In this document: positions 8,522 to 16,478 of the stretch, one piece after another
How positions within the stretch are numbered: the first letter of the stretch is position 1
How the letters are laid out: every line of letters starts with the position of its first letter
Source of the DNA: JADHUC01 sp964617665
GTDB taxonomy: Bacteria > Planctomycetota > Planctomycetia > Pirellulales > Pirellulaceae
Assembly (NCBI GenBank): GCA_964617665.1
Contig: CAZUAH010000004.1
Span: 16,441 to 80,440 of the forward strand
DNA length: 64,000 bases
Direction: 5' to 3'
The notes under the pieces: generated by a model
The model's input: the letters and a program-made list of their open reading frames with translations, nothing else
Told to the model about the DNA's origin: nothing
Databases searched by the model: none
Translations under genes and position numbers: made by a program

Positions 8522-11500
8522 TCACCGTTCGCCGATTGAAACCAGCGTCCCGCTGACAGTCGACAAGTACAGCCGTCCGCCGGCGATGGCCATGCCGTCG
8601 TACACGGGCGCGGCGTCGAGCTTCAATTCGGCCTTCTTCACGCCGTCGTCGGTTGATAGCGCGAACAGTACGCCGCCGCGCTTGCCCTCGTAAGCAGCCC
8701 AGGGCTCTTCGGGGTCCAGCATATCCGGCGTTCCCGCACACAGCAGCGTGGGGCCGCCGACCGCCATCGCTGTTACGCGAATCGGAAGCGGCAGGGACCA
8801 TCGCACCTGCTTCGGCTTTGGCCATACCGTGGTGTTTAGCTTGTTCTTCCTGCCTGATTCCGGCGCAGTGGTCGGCGTGCGGTCGGTCGCCACGATCTGG
8901 TAGGCGTCTGTGCCGGGTTCGATGTAGTTTCCATGCCCGCGCGACTTGTGGACGCGAACCGAGTAGACGCCTCCGTCGTCGTGCACCAGCAGTTCGCCCT
9001 GATCGCGACCGTCGACCAACCAGACGGTGCGGTTAAACCACGAGTCGTCCAGCATACCGGCGGTCGCGCCGACGCGCTGTCCCCAACCCGCTTTGGCCTC
9101 GTCCGTTCCGAACAGCTGAAGATGCCGCATGTACACACCATCGCCTTCACTTACCAGCAAGTCCGACAATACCCCAGTGTCGTCGCTCTGGTTTCGGCCG
9201 GTGTCCACGGGCATGTCCTGCTGGTGCGCGATTAGCCGCTCGTCGAGTACCTTGCCCGTCGCGGCGTCCAAACAGCACGCCATGATGCCGCCGTCCAAGA
9301 ACGAACTCCGTCCCGCCGTTGCGTAGACCTTACCATCGCGAACCAGCACGCCGCCGTGCACAGGCCAAGCCGATTCCAGACCACCATGAGCTATAACCAG
9401 ACGGTCCTCCGGCGCAGCGTGAAAACGCCACATCATGGCTCCGTCCGACATCCGCAGACAATACACCCAGCCGCTGCGACAGCCAAATATGGCCCGCCCG
9501 TTCCAGACGGTTGGCGGAGTGTCCACTCGCCCCGCGGCCACGTAGCTCCACTGCTGCCCGCCTCCATCGACGTCCAAGGCGTGTACCGTATGGGCATCAA
9601 TGGAGGACACAAGCACCTTTCCTTCGGCCACAACCGGCGCGCTGATCCGCCCGCCAGGCAGCGTCGTCTTCCATACACCCTTCAGGTTCGACGGGGCTGG
9701 GCCATCGGCGCAGCCCGTCCGATCAGCATCGTGTCGATAGGTGGGCCAGGAAGAAGACTGAAGGCTAGAGACTGAAGGCTGAAGGTCGGATGCATCGTAC
9801 GCTGATCCCCGCTCCAAACGTTTTCCGGCTCTGGACTCTAGACTCTTGTCTCTTAACTCTCCCGCCGGTCCCAGTGCGTAGAATCCGTTCAGCTTCGATG
9901 TGATATAGCAGTCGCATGGGTGCGGTGTGGAGTAGAGCAGCCCATTACATGGCAACACGCCGTATCGGCACGTGCCGCGGACCCAGTGGTTTCGGTCCAC
10001 GTCACCCGAGGCCCAATCCACAAACTCCACGCCGCGGTAGCTGGTCATCAGAAACCGTTCCGTCGCCTTGTTGCGGTAGCAGCGATGGTGATGGCCGTTA
10101 TCGAGTGCCTTTTCAGTCAAAACGCGGCGCTTCTCAACTCCGCTGATCGGTTCCAGCCCGACGATCGACATCGTCTCCTTGTCGTGTACCCAAACAAGCC
10201 CCTGCGCAACGAACACGTCCGGTACGCAGAAGTGGCCCCAGTTTCCGCAGCGGTACTCCCACAGCGGCTCGCCCGTCTTCCTCGCGTACGCTTGCAGCCG
10301 AGCCTTGATCACCCGCCAGCCGATCCGCTTCTGAATCGGCTCCAGTTGGCACAGCAGGACCACATCGTCGGTCGCCACCAGCGTGCACATCTCCGACATG
10401 CGATGATGGTACCGGGCGGTGTAATCGGAGCTCTCCGGTCGGGGCGAGCGCCAGAGCTGCTGCCCCGTCTGTAGGTCAAGGCTGACCACCGCGTCGCGGT
10501 CCAGTAGGAATATTTGATTGCCGAGCGCCGCCAGCAGTAAGTGCGTCACCCGTTCCCCCGGACCGGTTTTTGCGCTGTTGCCGACAAAGTCCCCCTCTGA
10601 CCACTGCTGTGTGCCCGTCTTCGCGTCGAACACGGCCAAGTACTTCCTGACCGGTGGCTTGTCCTTCACCTCGCCAGGTCCTTGCGGCTCTTTGTTGATC
10701 GACAGGATGAGCAAACCGTCCTGGTACAGAATCTCGTCGGTCAACTCCGTACCTTCGTATTGCTTGACGACCTCGCCGGTGGCGGCGTCCAGGGCTGTCA
10801 ACGCCGCGTTGAAGCCAAGCGTTACGTAGACGCGGTCGTCGACGGCAACCAATCGCTTGGGCACGTTGTTGGGCTGGTTGAATCGCTCGTTCCAGATCGT
10901 ACTCCATTCTTGCCACCCCCAATCAGTGATCGGCTTACGCCATAGCTCGATGCCGTTAAACGCATCGCGGGCCACCAGGAGCCACTTATCCGGCGTCGTG
11001 CCCGCCATGGCAGGCGGACCTTCGTCGACGATTGTGAACACTCTCCCGTTCGCCGAGACCATTGCGCTGACACCGGGCACCGTATTGTGATGCCTCGACC
11101 ACATCGGTCCCGCCATCCACTGGAACCGCCGCGGCGGGCCGACGACTTGGTCGCGCCCTACGGCGTTTCCGCTCGGATCGTGCAGCCAGTGCGTCCATTC
11201 ATCGATCTTCGCTGAGGCCGGTTTTGTGAACATCGCGAAACCGTCTCCGATGCGGGATACGGGATGTGGGATACGCGATAGCCACCCCTCAGTGCCCTTT
11301 TCCCGCACCACAGCCACACCGCGCGGTGTTAGAACGCGCAGAATCTCGCTTTCCGTATCTCGTATCCCGCATCTCGTATCAACCACTACCAAGTTCACAA
11401 GGTCGCTGGCATAGGGCAGTTGCGAGCCGTACAAAACGTCAACACTCACCAGTCCATAGAGCCCGCACGAACGAACGTGCTGACGAGCCTCTTCCACCTT

Positions 11501-11746
11501 CGCCGGATCGGCGTCCAAGCCGTGGACCACGTACTTGTTCGACACACGCAAGGCGGCGGTCAGGCGGCCATCGCCGCAACCGACGTGCACGATCAGTCCA
11601 CCTGTTGCGCCAGCCTCGTTGAGAACCGATCGAACGGTGGCATCAGCCGATGCGGCACCGAGCGTCGATGGTATTGCCACAAACATGAACACCAGAGCCA
11701 CGGCCAGAACGATGTGGGCGAGATTGGATAGGTTGGGCAGTTTCAT
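8522..11746 (-). CDS. Signal peptide + SAM-methyltransferase-like domain + PQQ-type beta-propeller
   Basis: 1074 residues. A hydrophobic export signal (residues 8-32) is followed by a class I SAM-methyltransferase-like fold. Motif I is HVGCGDGR at 54-61 and the acidic motif II is HGLDADP. The rest is a PQQ/BamB-like propeller with tryptophan-rich blades (AFDAKTG, LDLQTGQQLW, LDVDGGGQQW). The fusion is seen in planctomycetes, but its reaction is unknown. If the protein is exported, SAM would not normally be available, so the first domain may bind something else. Two stretches (residues ~123-166 and ~629-664) are encoded by short tandem-like DNA repeats arranged as inverted pairs, suggesting insertions tolerated in loops. 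The gene sits 53 bases after the beta-lactamase-family gene. Confidence 0.8.
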   Translation of the reverse strand: MKLPNLSNLAHIVLAVALVFMFVAIPSTLGAASADATVRSVLNEAGATGGLIVHVGCGDGRLTAALRVSNKYVVHGLDADPAKVEEARQHVRSCGLYGLVSVDVLYGSQLPYASDLVNLVVVDTRCGIRDTESEILRVLTPRGVAVVREKGTEGWLSRIPHPVSRIGDGFAMFTKPASAKIDEWTHWLHDPSGNAVGRDQVVGPPRRFQWMAGPMWSRHHNTVPGVSAMVSANGRVFTIVDEGPPAMAGTTPDKWLLVARDAFNGIELWRKPITDWGWQEWSTIWNERFNQPNNVPKRLVAVDDRVYVTLGFNAALTALDAATGEVVKQYEGTELTDEILYQDGLLILSINKEPQGPGEVKDKPPVRKYLAVFDAKTGTQQWSEGDFVGNSAKTGPGERVTHLLLAALGNQIFLLDRDAVVSLDLQTGQQLWRSPRPESSDYTARYHHRMSEMCTLVATDDVVLLCQLEPIQKRIGWRVIKARLQAYARKTGEPLWEYRCGNWGHFCVPDVFVAQGLVWVHDKETMSIVGLEPISGVEKRRVLTEKALDNGHHHRCYRNKATERFLMTSYRGVEFVDWASGDVDRNHWVRGTCRYGVLPCNGLLYSTPHPCDCYITSKLNGFYALGPAGELRDKSLESRAGKRLERGSAYDASDLQPSVSSLQSSSWPTYRHDADRTGCADGPAPSNLKGVWKTTLPGGRISAPVVAEGKVLVSSIDAHTVHALDVDGGGQQWSYVAAGRVDTPPTVWNGRAIFGCRSGWVYCLRMSDGAMMWRFHAAPEDRLVIAHGGLESAWPVHGGVLVRDGKVYATAGRSSFLDGGIMACCLDAATGKVLDERLIAHQQDMPVDTGRNQSDDTGVLSDLLVSEGDGVYMRHLQLFGTDEAKAGWGQRVGATAGMLDDSWFNRTVWLVDGRDQGELLVHDDGGVYSVRVHKSRGHGNYIEPGTDAYQIVATDRTPTTAPESGRKNKLNTTVWPKPKQVRWSLPLPIRVTAMAVGGPTLLCAGTPDMLDPEEPWAAYEGKRGGVLFALSTDDGVKKAELKLDAAPVYDGMAIAGGRLYLSTVSGTLVSIGER
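9754..9860. repeat. Paired short repeats, inverted, inside the propeller gene
   Basis: Bases 9754-9787 repeat the unit GACTGAAGGCT two to three times. Bases 9829-9860 carry a degenerate complementary array (ACTCTAGACTCTTGTCTC type). About 40 bases separate them. The block is in frame and adds a serine/leucine-rich loop (SLQPSVSSLQ type) to the host protein between propeller blades. It looks like a small inserted repeat element and not ordinary coding sequence. Confidence 0.55.
11249..11380. repeat. Paired GGGATACG-type repeats, inverted, inside the methyltransferase-like domain
   Basis: Bases 11249-11280 hold a tandem-like array of GGGATACGGGAT/GGGATACGCGAT units. Bases 11353-11380 hold the complementary array (CGTATCTCGTATCCCGCATC). 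The two arms flank about 72 bases. In protein they read as RCGIRDT and SRIPHPVSRI, an unusual pair of echoing segments inside the methyltransferase-like fold. Same arrangement as the pair at 9754-9860 but a different unit. Confidence 0.55.
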
Positions 11747-11799
11747 CTTCGTTTTCCTACACTTGAGGGCTCACTTCATGGAACGGAAGTTCGCTCACG

Positions 11800-13053
11800 T
11801 CAGTCAACGATCGCGTCGTAGATCAGACCCTTGACTGCGAATTCGGTCTGGAACGAGTATGGCATGATTTGTTCCAGTGTAATCACAATCAGATCATCTC
11901 TTGGCGAAACCCAATAATGCGTACTCGCTGCGCCGCCCCAGCCGTATTCGCCAAGGCGTCCTTGCGGGTCCCAGTCGCTCATCTTGACTCGAACCGAGAA
12001 CCCCAGTCCGAATCCTACGCCTTCTCGAACCTCGTCACCGAATTTGATCCACCCCACGCCGTCAGGCAGTTGGTTTGTGGTCATCAGTCTAATGGCGTCT
12101 TTTGAGAGCACTCGAACGCCGTGTAGTTGACCGCCGCCCTCGATCATCATCAAGAATCGCATGTAGTCCCGCGCCGTGGACACCAAACCGCCGCCGCCCG
12201 AAAGTAACTTGGGGTCTTTCAGATACTGACTAGTCGCCGGTGCGTCGTGCACCACCAAATTGCCTTTACCGTCAGAGCCATAGTTGACGGCGAATCGCTC
12301 GGCCTTCTTGGACGGAACGAAGAATCCCGTATCTTTCATGTCCAGGGGCGCAAAAATGCGTTCCTGGAAGAAATCATCCAACTGCTTGCCGGAGACCACT
12401 TCTACAACGCGGCCGAGCACATCAACGGACACGCTGTAGACCCAGTCCTTCCCCGGCTCGTAAAGCAGAGGCAGCTTCGCCAGCTTACTGGTCATCTCTG
12501 CCAGATCTGTATCCCGATCCAGCACGTTGGCCTTGCCGTACAGTTGATCCACTGGCGTATTTCCGAAGAATCCGTAAGTCAGCCCGGCCGTGTGCCGCAT
12601 AAGATCGCGGATGGTTATATCGCGGCGGGGCGCATATTTGCCTTCCGCAGCGTAAACCTTCAGCCCCTTCAAATCGGGCAGGTACTTGGAGACAGGATCG
12701 TCAAGCTTCAGTTTTCCCTCGTCGTACAGCATCAACGCTGCAGCACTAGTGATGGTCTTGGTCATGGAATAGAAACGCATGATCGTGTCACGCCGCATGG
12801 ACTTCTTCTTTTCCAGATCCATCAAACCATAGGGCTTGAAATGAACGACCTTTCCGCGACGCGCGACCATCACGATTGCCCCCGCGAGCTTTTTGTCACG
12901 AACCAGTTGATTCATCGCCGCGTCCACCTTTTCGAGACCGGCCGAGGACATACCCACCTGCTCGGGTTTGGCTGTGGGCAGCTCTTTGGCCACAGCAACA
13001 GAGGCCGTGACAAAGACAAAAACACAGACGATGCTCAGGAGAAGTCTCTTCAT
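11800..13053 (-). CDS. Exported beta-lactamase-family serine hydrolase
   Basis: 417 residues from the ATG at 13053, which has GGGAG 7 bases upstream and opens a signal peptide (MKRLLLSIVCVFVFVTASVAVA). Class C beta-lactamase/penicillin-binding fold: S-x-x-K is SMTK with Ser96 and Lys99, the tyrosine motif is YSVSVD (Y-x-S instead of the usual Y-x-N), and the third motif is near WGGAAST. Such planctomycete proteins are usually esterases or peptidases, and antibiotic resistance is not a fair inference. It lies 53 bases upstream of the methyltransferase-propeller gene on the same strand and 170 bases after the Gfo/Idh/MocA gene, so it may share a transcript with them. Confidence 0.9.
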   Translation of the reverse strand: MKRLLLSIVCVFVFVTASVAVAKELPTAKPEQVGMSSAGLEKVDAAMNQLVRDKKLAGAIVMVARRGKVVHFKPYGLMDLEKKKSMRRDTIMRFYSMTKTITSAAALMLYDEGKLKLDDPVSKYLPDLKGLKVYAAEGKYAPRRDITIRDLMRHTAGLTYGFFGNTPVDQLYGKANVLDRDTDLAEMTSKLAKLPLLYEPGKDWVYSVSVDVLGRVVEVVSGKQLDDFFQERIFAPLDMKDTGFFVPSKKAERFAVNYGSDGKGNLVVHDAPATSQYLKDPKLLSGGGGLVSTARDYMRFLMMIEGGGQLHGVRVLSKDAIRLMTTNQLPDGVGWIKFGDEVREGVGFGLGFSVRVKMSDWDPQGRLGEYGWGGAASTHYWVSPRDDLIVITLEQIMPYSFQTEFAVKGLIYDAIVD

Positions 13054-13223
13054 TGGTGGCTCCCTGGAAGCTGAAATTGACAACGCGAATCATTGTAGCC
13101 TATTTGAAGTCTCGCCAAACCTCGGCGCGTGCATTGGCTACGTCGTTGCCGCGCTAGATCTCAATTCGGCGCAAATAGATGCCAGGATCGATCTCCGCGA
13201 CTGCAACAACACGTACGGGCAAC

Positions 13224-14630
13224 TTACGCCTCGCCAGGGTGTTGCCACGGAGCGCGATATGGTCGGCGGAGGAGCTTCGTGGCTTCGTCGTCGCCAATCA
13301 CAACGCGTTGTCTCGGGTCGTACCTGAGCGCTCGGCCGCCAAGTTGCATTGAGAGATTTGCCAACACGCAGCTTGCCGTCGAGATGTGGCCCTCTTCGAT
13401 GTCCGCCACCGGCCGACTGCGTTTCTCGATAGCGGCAAGGAAGTCGAGCATGTGCCGTCGCGTCGCGGGTGCGGCATTCAGTTCGATGCCTTTCTCAGTC
13501 ACGTCTTCCGGATACTTCTCGCGCTCGTACAGGCATTCGAAGTGGATCGGTTTCGCGTTCTTTCCACGAGGGATGAAGTCGGCACGCATGGTGCTCGCTT
13601 TCAGCGTTCCCTTGTCGCCGTAGATGAACAGCGCCCACGGATAGTCTGGATCGGTAGGGTCGCCCCACGAACGATGCTGCCAGATGGCGTTGAAGTCATC
13701 AAACTCGAAGGTCGCCGTTTGCGTGTCCGCGATATTCGACTTGCCTTCCTTCTGCATCAAGATCCCGCCCGTCGAGGTAACGCGTTTCGGCCAGCCGAGA
13801 CCGAGCATCCACCGCGCGGTGTCGAGCATATGGACGCACATGTCACCCATGATGCCGTTGCCGTATTCCATGAAGGTCCGCCACCACCGCTTGTGCGGCA
13901 GTCCGTCATAGGGACGCAGCGGCGCGGGGCCGGTCCACATCTCGTAGTCGAGAAAGTCGGGCACAGGCTCCAGCGGTGGGTTGCCGTTGGCGCGCATGTG
14001 GAAGTAACAACACATCTCGACGTGGCCGATCGTGCCTAGCAAACCGGCCTCGATAACTTGCTTCTTCACGTCAATTAGATGCGGCGTGCTTTTTCGCTGT
14101 GTGCCGACTTGTACCACTCGGCCATGCTTGCGAGCCGCGTCGACCATCGCTTCGCCTTCGCCCACGTCCACGCTGATGGACTTTTGCACGTACACGTCCG
14201 CGCCCGCTTCAACGGCCCCAATCATCTGCAGCGCATGCCAGTGATCCGGCGAGCCGATCAGCACGATGTCCAGGTCTTTCTCTTTGAGCATCTCGCGATA
14301 ATCGACGTAAGTTCGAGGCTTCTTCTGCGACTTCAGCCGTTGGCCGTGGATTTCCACGGCTTCCGCGAGCATTCGTTGGTCTGGATCGCAAATCGACACC
14401 ACTTCAACCGGCGTCACTTGGATCAGTCGCCAGAGATCGCTCTTGCCATACCACCCAGCGCCGATCAGTCCGACGCGTTTCGGCTTTTCTGCGGCACCCG
14501 CGAAAGCACCGACGTTGAGTGAAGAGAGCGCAAGCGACGCAGCTCCAGCTTGGAGAAAGCGGCGGCGACCGATGTTACGCGACGAAACATGCGCGATCCC
14601 ATTACGATGCATCTTTCGATCCATATTCAT
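13224..14630 (-). CDS. Tat-exported Gfo/Idh/MocA family oxidoreductase
   Basis: 468 residues from the ATG at 14630 (GAGG 8 bases upstream; GTG at 14639 is the alternative). The N-terminus has a twin-arginine signal (RRRFLQAGAASLA), so the protein is probably exported already folded with its NAD(P). The Rossmann motif GLIGAGWYGK follows, and then VVSICDPD. The usual EKP motif reads VQKSIS, so the Lys is kept but the Glu/Pro are changed. The C-terminal half is the alpha/beta dimerisation domain (WWRTFMEYGNGIMGDMCVHMLD). Family members oxidise or reduce sugars, including glycoside-bond cleavage by oxidation. Its divergent partner at 14781 is an apiosidase-like glycosidase, supporting a role in sugar processing. 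Confidence 0.9.
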   Translation of the reverse strand: MNMDRKMHRNGIAHVSSRNIGRRRFLQAGAASLALSSLNVGAFAGAAEKPKRVGLIGAGWYGKSDLWRLIQVTPVEVVSICDPDQRMLAEAVEIHGQRLKSQKKPRTYVDYREMLKEKDLDIVLIGSPDHWHALQMIGAVEAGADVYVQKSISVDVGEGEAMVDAARKHGRVVQVGTQRKSTPHLIDVKKQVIEAGLLGTIGHVEMCCYFHMRANGNPPLEPVPDFLDYEMWTGPAPLRPYDGLPHKRWWRTFMEYGNGIMGDMCVHMLDTARWMLGLGWPKRVTSTGGILMQKEGKSNIADTQTATFEFDDFNAIWQHRSWGDPTDPDYPWALFIYGDKGTLKASTMRADFIPRGKNAKPIHFECLYEREKYPEDVTEKGIELNAAPATRRHMLDFLAAIEKRSRPVADIEEGHISTASCVLANLSMQLGGRALRYDPRQRVVIGDDEATKLLRRPYRAPWQHPGEA

Positions 14631-14677
14631 GAAGTTCACCTCGTTCCGTGGTTGGTCTGTGTATTGTTGGTCGGCAT

Positions 14678-14706
14678 TTGACAGTGAGTGGCCGAATGGC
14701 TACACA
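14678..14706 (+). promoter_or_regulatory. Candidate sigma-70-type promoter for the apiosidase-like gene
   Basis: TTGACA at 14678-14683 is separated by 17 bases from TACACA at 14701-14706. It lies between divergent genes and would give a ~68-base leader before the ATG at 14781. The -35 is perfect, the -10 weak. Confidence 0.4.
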
Positions 14707-14780
14707 AATGGGCATATGAATATAGCCGCGAGATGACGCACCGGCAATTCGCCATCACCGTGATTTAAGGGGAACGAAGC

Positions 14781-16448
14781 ATGAACCGTCGATCGCAATT
14801 TCATTGGATCATGTGCTGTTTCGCTTGCGTCGTTGTTTTCACCGGCCGACGAGGATCGGCCCAGCAGTCCGTCGAGCGATTCGGAATGCACGAAGCAGCT
14901 TTTGAGTCGTCTGGGCGATATGCCAATCCCTATACGGATCTGGACGCCGACGCTGATCTGCGACGACCGGATGGCTCGAAGCGCGTGATTCCGCTGTTCT
15001 GGGACGGGGACTCGAACTGGAAGCTGCGGGTAAGTCCAGACATGACCGGTAAGTGGTCGTACACCGTGCGCTCGAAAGACAAAGGGTTGAATGGGAATAC
15101 AGGCTCATTCGTTTGCGAGCGATCCAATCGCCGCGGCAGCATTCAGCCGATGGCGGGCTTCCCACATCATTTTCAGTACCAGAACGGCGATGCAGTGTGG
15201 TTCATGGGCGATACCGCCTGGGCGCTGTTCACTGACAACGTCGACGAGAAACACAACCGCGATGCAGCGGAGCGATATCTGAAGACTCGAGCTGGACAAG
15301 GGTTTAACGTTGTACATTCGATGATGCTCAGCGAGGCTGGTTGGGGAAACTCGGGAGGAATGCCGTTTGATGACCTGAGAAGTGAAAAGATAAACCCCGG
15401 CTACTGGCAGGAGATGGATCATCGCGTGGCGTACGCGAATTCACAAGCAATCGTTGTGGGACTCGCGTTAGCCTGGGGCGATAAGCGAAAGCAAGAACCG
15501 TTCGCGTGGCGGAGGTTCCCGAACCTGGAGGCACGCAAACGTTACGCTCGGTACATTGCAGCCCGATACAGTGCGTACGACGTTTACTTCCTTGTCTCTG
15601 GCGAATGGCACGCCGAAGTCCGCACGCGCCCGAGCACTGAAGCCGAGATGAAACAGGAATTCACTGCCATCGGAAGTGCTTTGCGTGCGGCCGATCCGCA
15701 CGGCCGAATCATCGCCATTCATCCGATGACAAGACATGGCAGTGTGCGCGAGTTCAACGACGCGGGGTGGATGAGCTTTGGCGACTACCAGCAGAACTAC
15801 CGCGATCTTCATACGCGCATACTGCAGTCGCGACGATTCGAAAAGCCGATCGTGAATTCGGAATACGGCTACTTCCTCCGCGATCGGGATGGCGACGGCA
15901 CACCCGACAAGGACAATTCCACGAGCCTTGAATCCATGCGGCACGCGTCATGGGATATCGTCATGGCCGGCGGCTACTTCGTCACCGGATTTGGGACAAC
16001 TTACTTCGGGGGCAACCGCGATCCCGGACCGTTCGACATCGCTGCGGCCAAGAACGATGCTTGGGAACGGCAGATCGGATTTATGAAGCAGTTGTTCCTG
16101 GAGTTGGACTGGTGGAAGCTACGGCCCCAGGATGAACTTCTTTCCTGTTCCGTACCGCGTGGAAAGGATGGCAGGCAGCTTGGCAGAACCGCGCCACCAG
16201 CGACCACTTACTGGATGCTCGCCGATTCCGGAAGGAATTACCTCGTCTACGCGCGCGGTCTGACTGCCGAGTTGACAGTCAAACTTGGACCGAACGCCGC
16301 CGACGAGTATCGTGCGCGTCTATTCAACCCTCGGACGGACGACATGAGACCGATCGACGACAAACGCGAAGTGAAGACCGCTTTCGCATGGCCACCTCCC
16401 AGCGCCGACGACTGGGTGCTGCATCTGATGAATGTGAACCTGGATTAG
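14781..16448 (+). CDS. Exported DUF5060/DUF4038 apiosidase-like glycoside hydrolase
   Basis: 555 residues with signal peptide (ending near RRGSAQQ). Residues ~30-110 resemble DUF5060, a beta-sandwich (PDMTGKWSYTV). Residues ~120-460 resemble the DUF4038 apiosidase-like TIM barrel of GH140 relatives: FMGDTAWALF, LVSGEWHAE and VNSEYGYF, the last two carrying acidic residues in positions suitable for catalysis. GH140 members remove apiose from rhamnogalacturonan II; the substrate here is not proven. A short beta-rich C-terminus follows. AAGGGGA lies 9 bases before the ATG. The next gene starts 30 bases downstream on the same strand, so the two glycosidases form an operon. Confidence 0.85.
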   Translation: MNRRSQFHWIMCCFACVVVFTGRRGSAQQSVERFGMHEAAFESSGRYANPYTDLDADADLRRPDGSKRVIPLFWDGDSNWKLRVSPDMTGKWSYTVRSKDKGLNGNTGSFVCERSNRRGSIQPMAGFPHHFQYQNGDAVWFMGDTAWALFTDNVDEKHNRDAAERYLKTRAGQGFNVVHSMMLSEAGWGNSGGMPFDDLRSEKINPGYWQEMDHRVAYANSQAIVVGLALAWGDKRKQEPFAWRRFPNLEARKRYARYIAARYSAYDVYFLVSGEWHAEVRTRPSTEAEMKQEFTAIGSALRAADPHGRIIAIHPMTRHGSVREFNDAGWMSFGDYQQNYRDLHTRILQSRRFEKPIVNSEYGYFLRDRDGDGTPDKDNSTSLESMRHASWDIVMAGGYFVTGFGTTYFGGNRDPGPFDIAAAKNDAWERQIGFMKQLFLELDWWKLRPQDELLSCSVPRGKDGRQLGRTAPPATTYWMLADSGRNYLVYARGLTAELTVKLGPNAADEYRARLFNPRTDDMRPIDDKREVKTAFAWPPPSADDWVLHLMNVNLD

Positions 16449-16478
16449 GCCAAGTCCCCTCATCAACGGAGATAGGAA

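Noticed and set aside
11800..13053. Antibiotic-resistance beta-lactamase
   Set aside because: The Y-x-N motif is altered and the context is glycan metabolism; the family is mostly esterases and peptidases.
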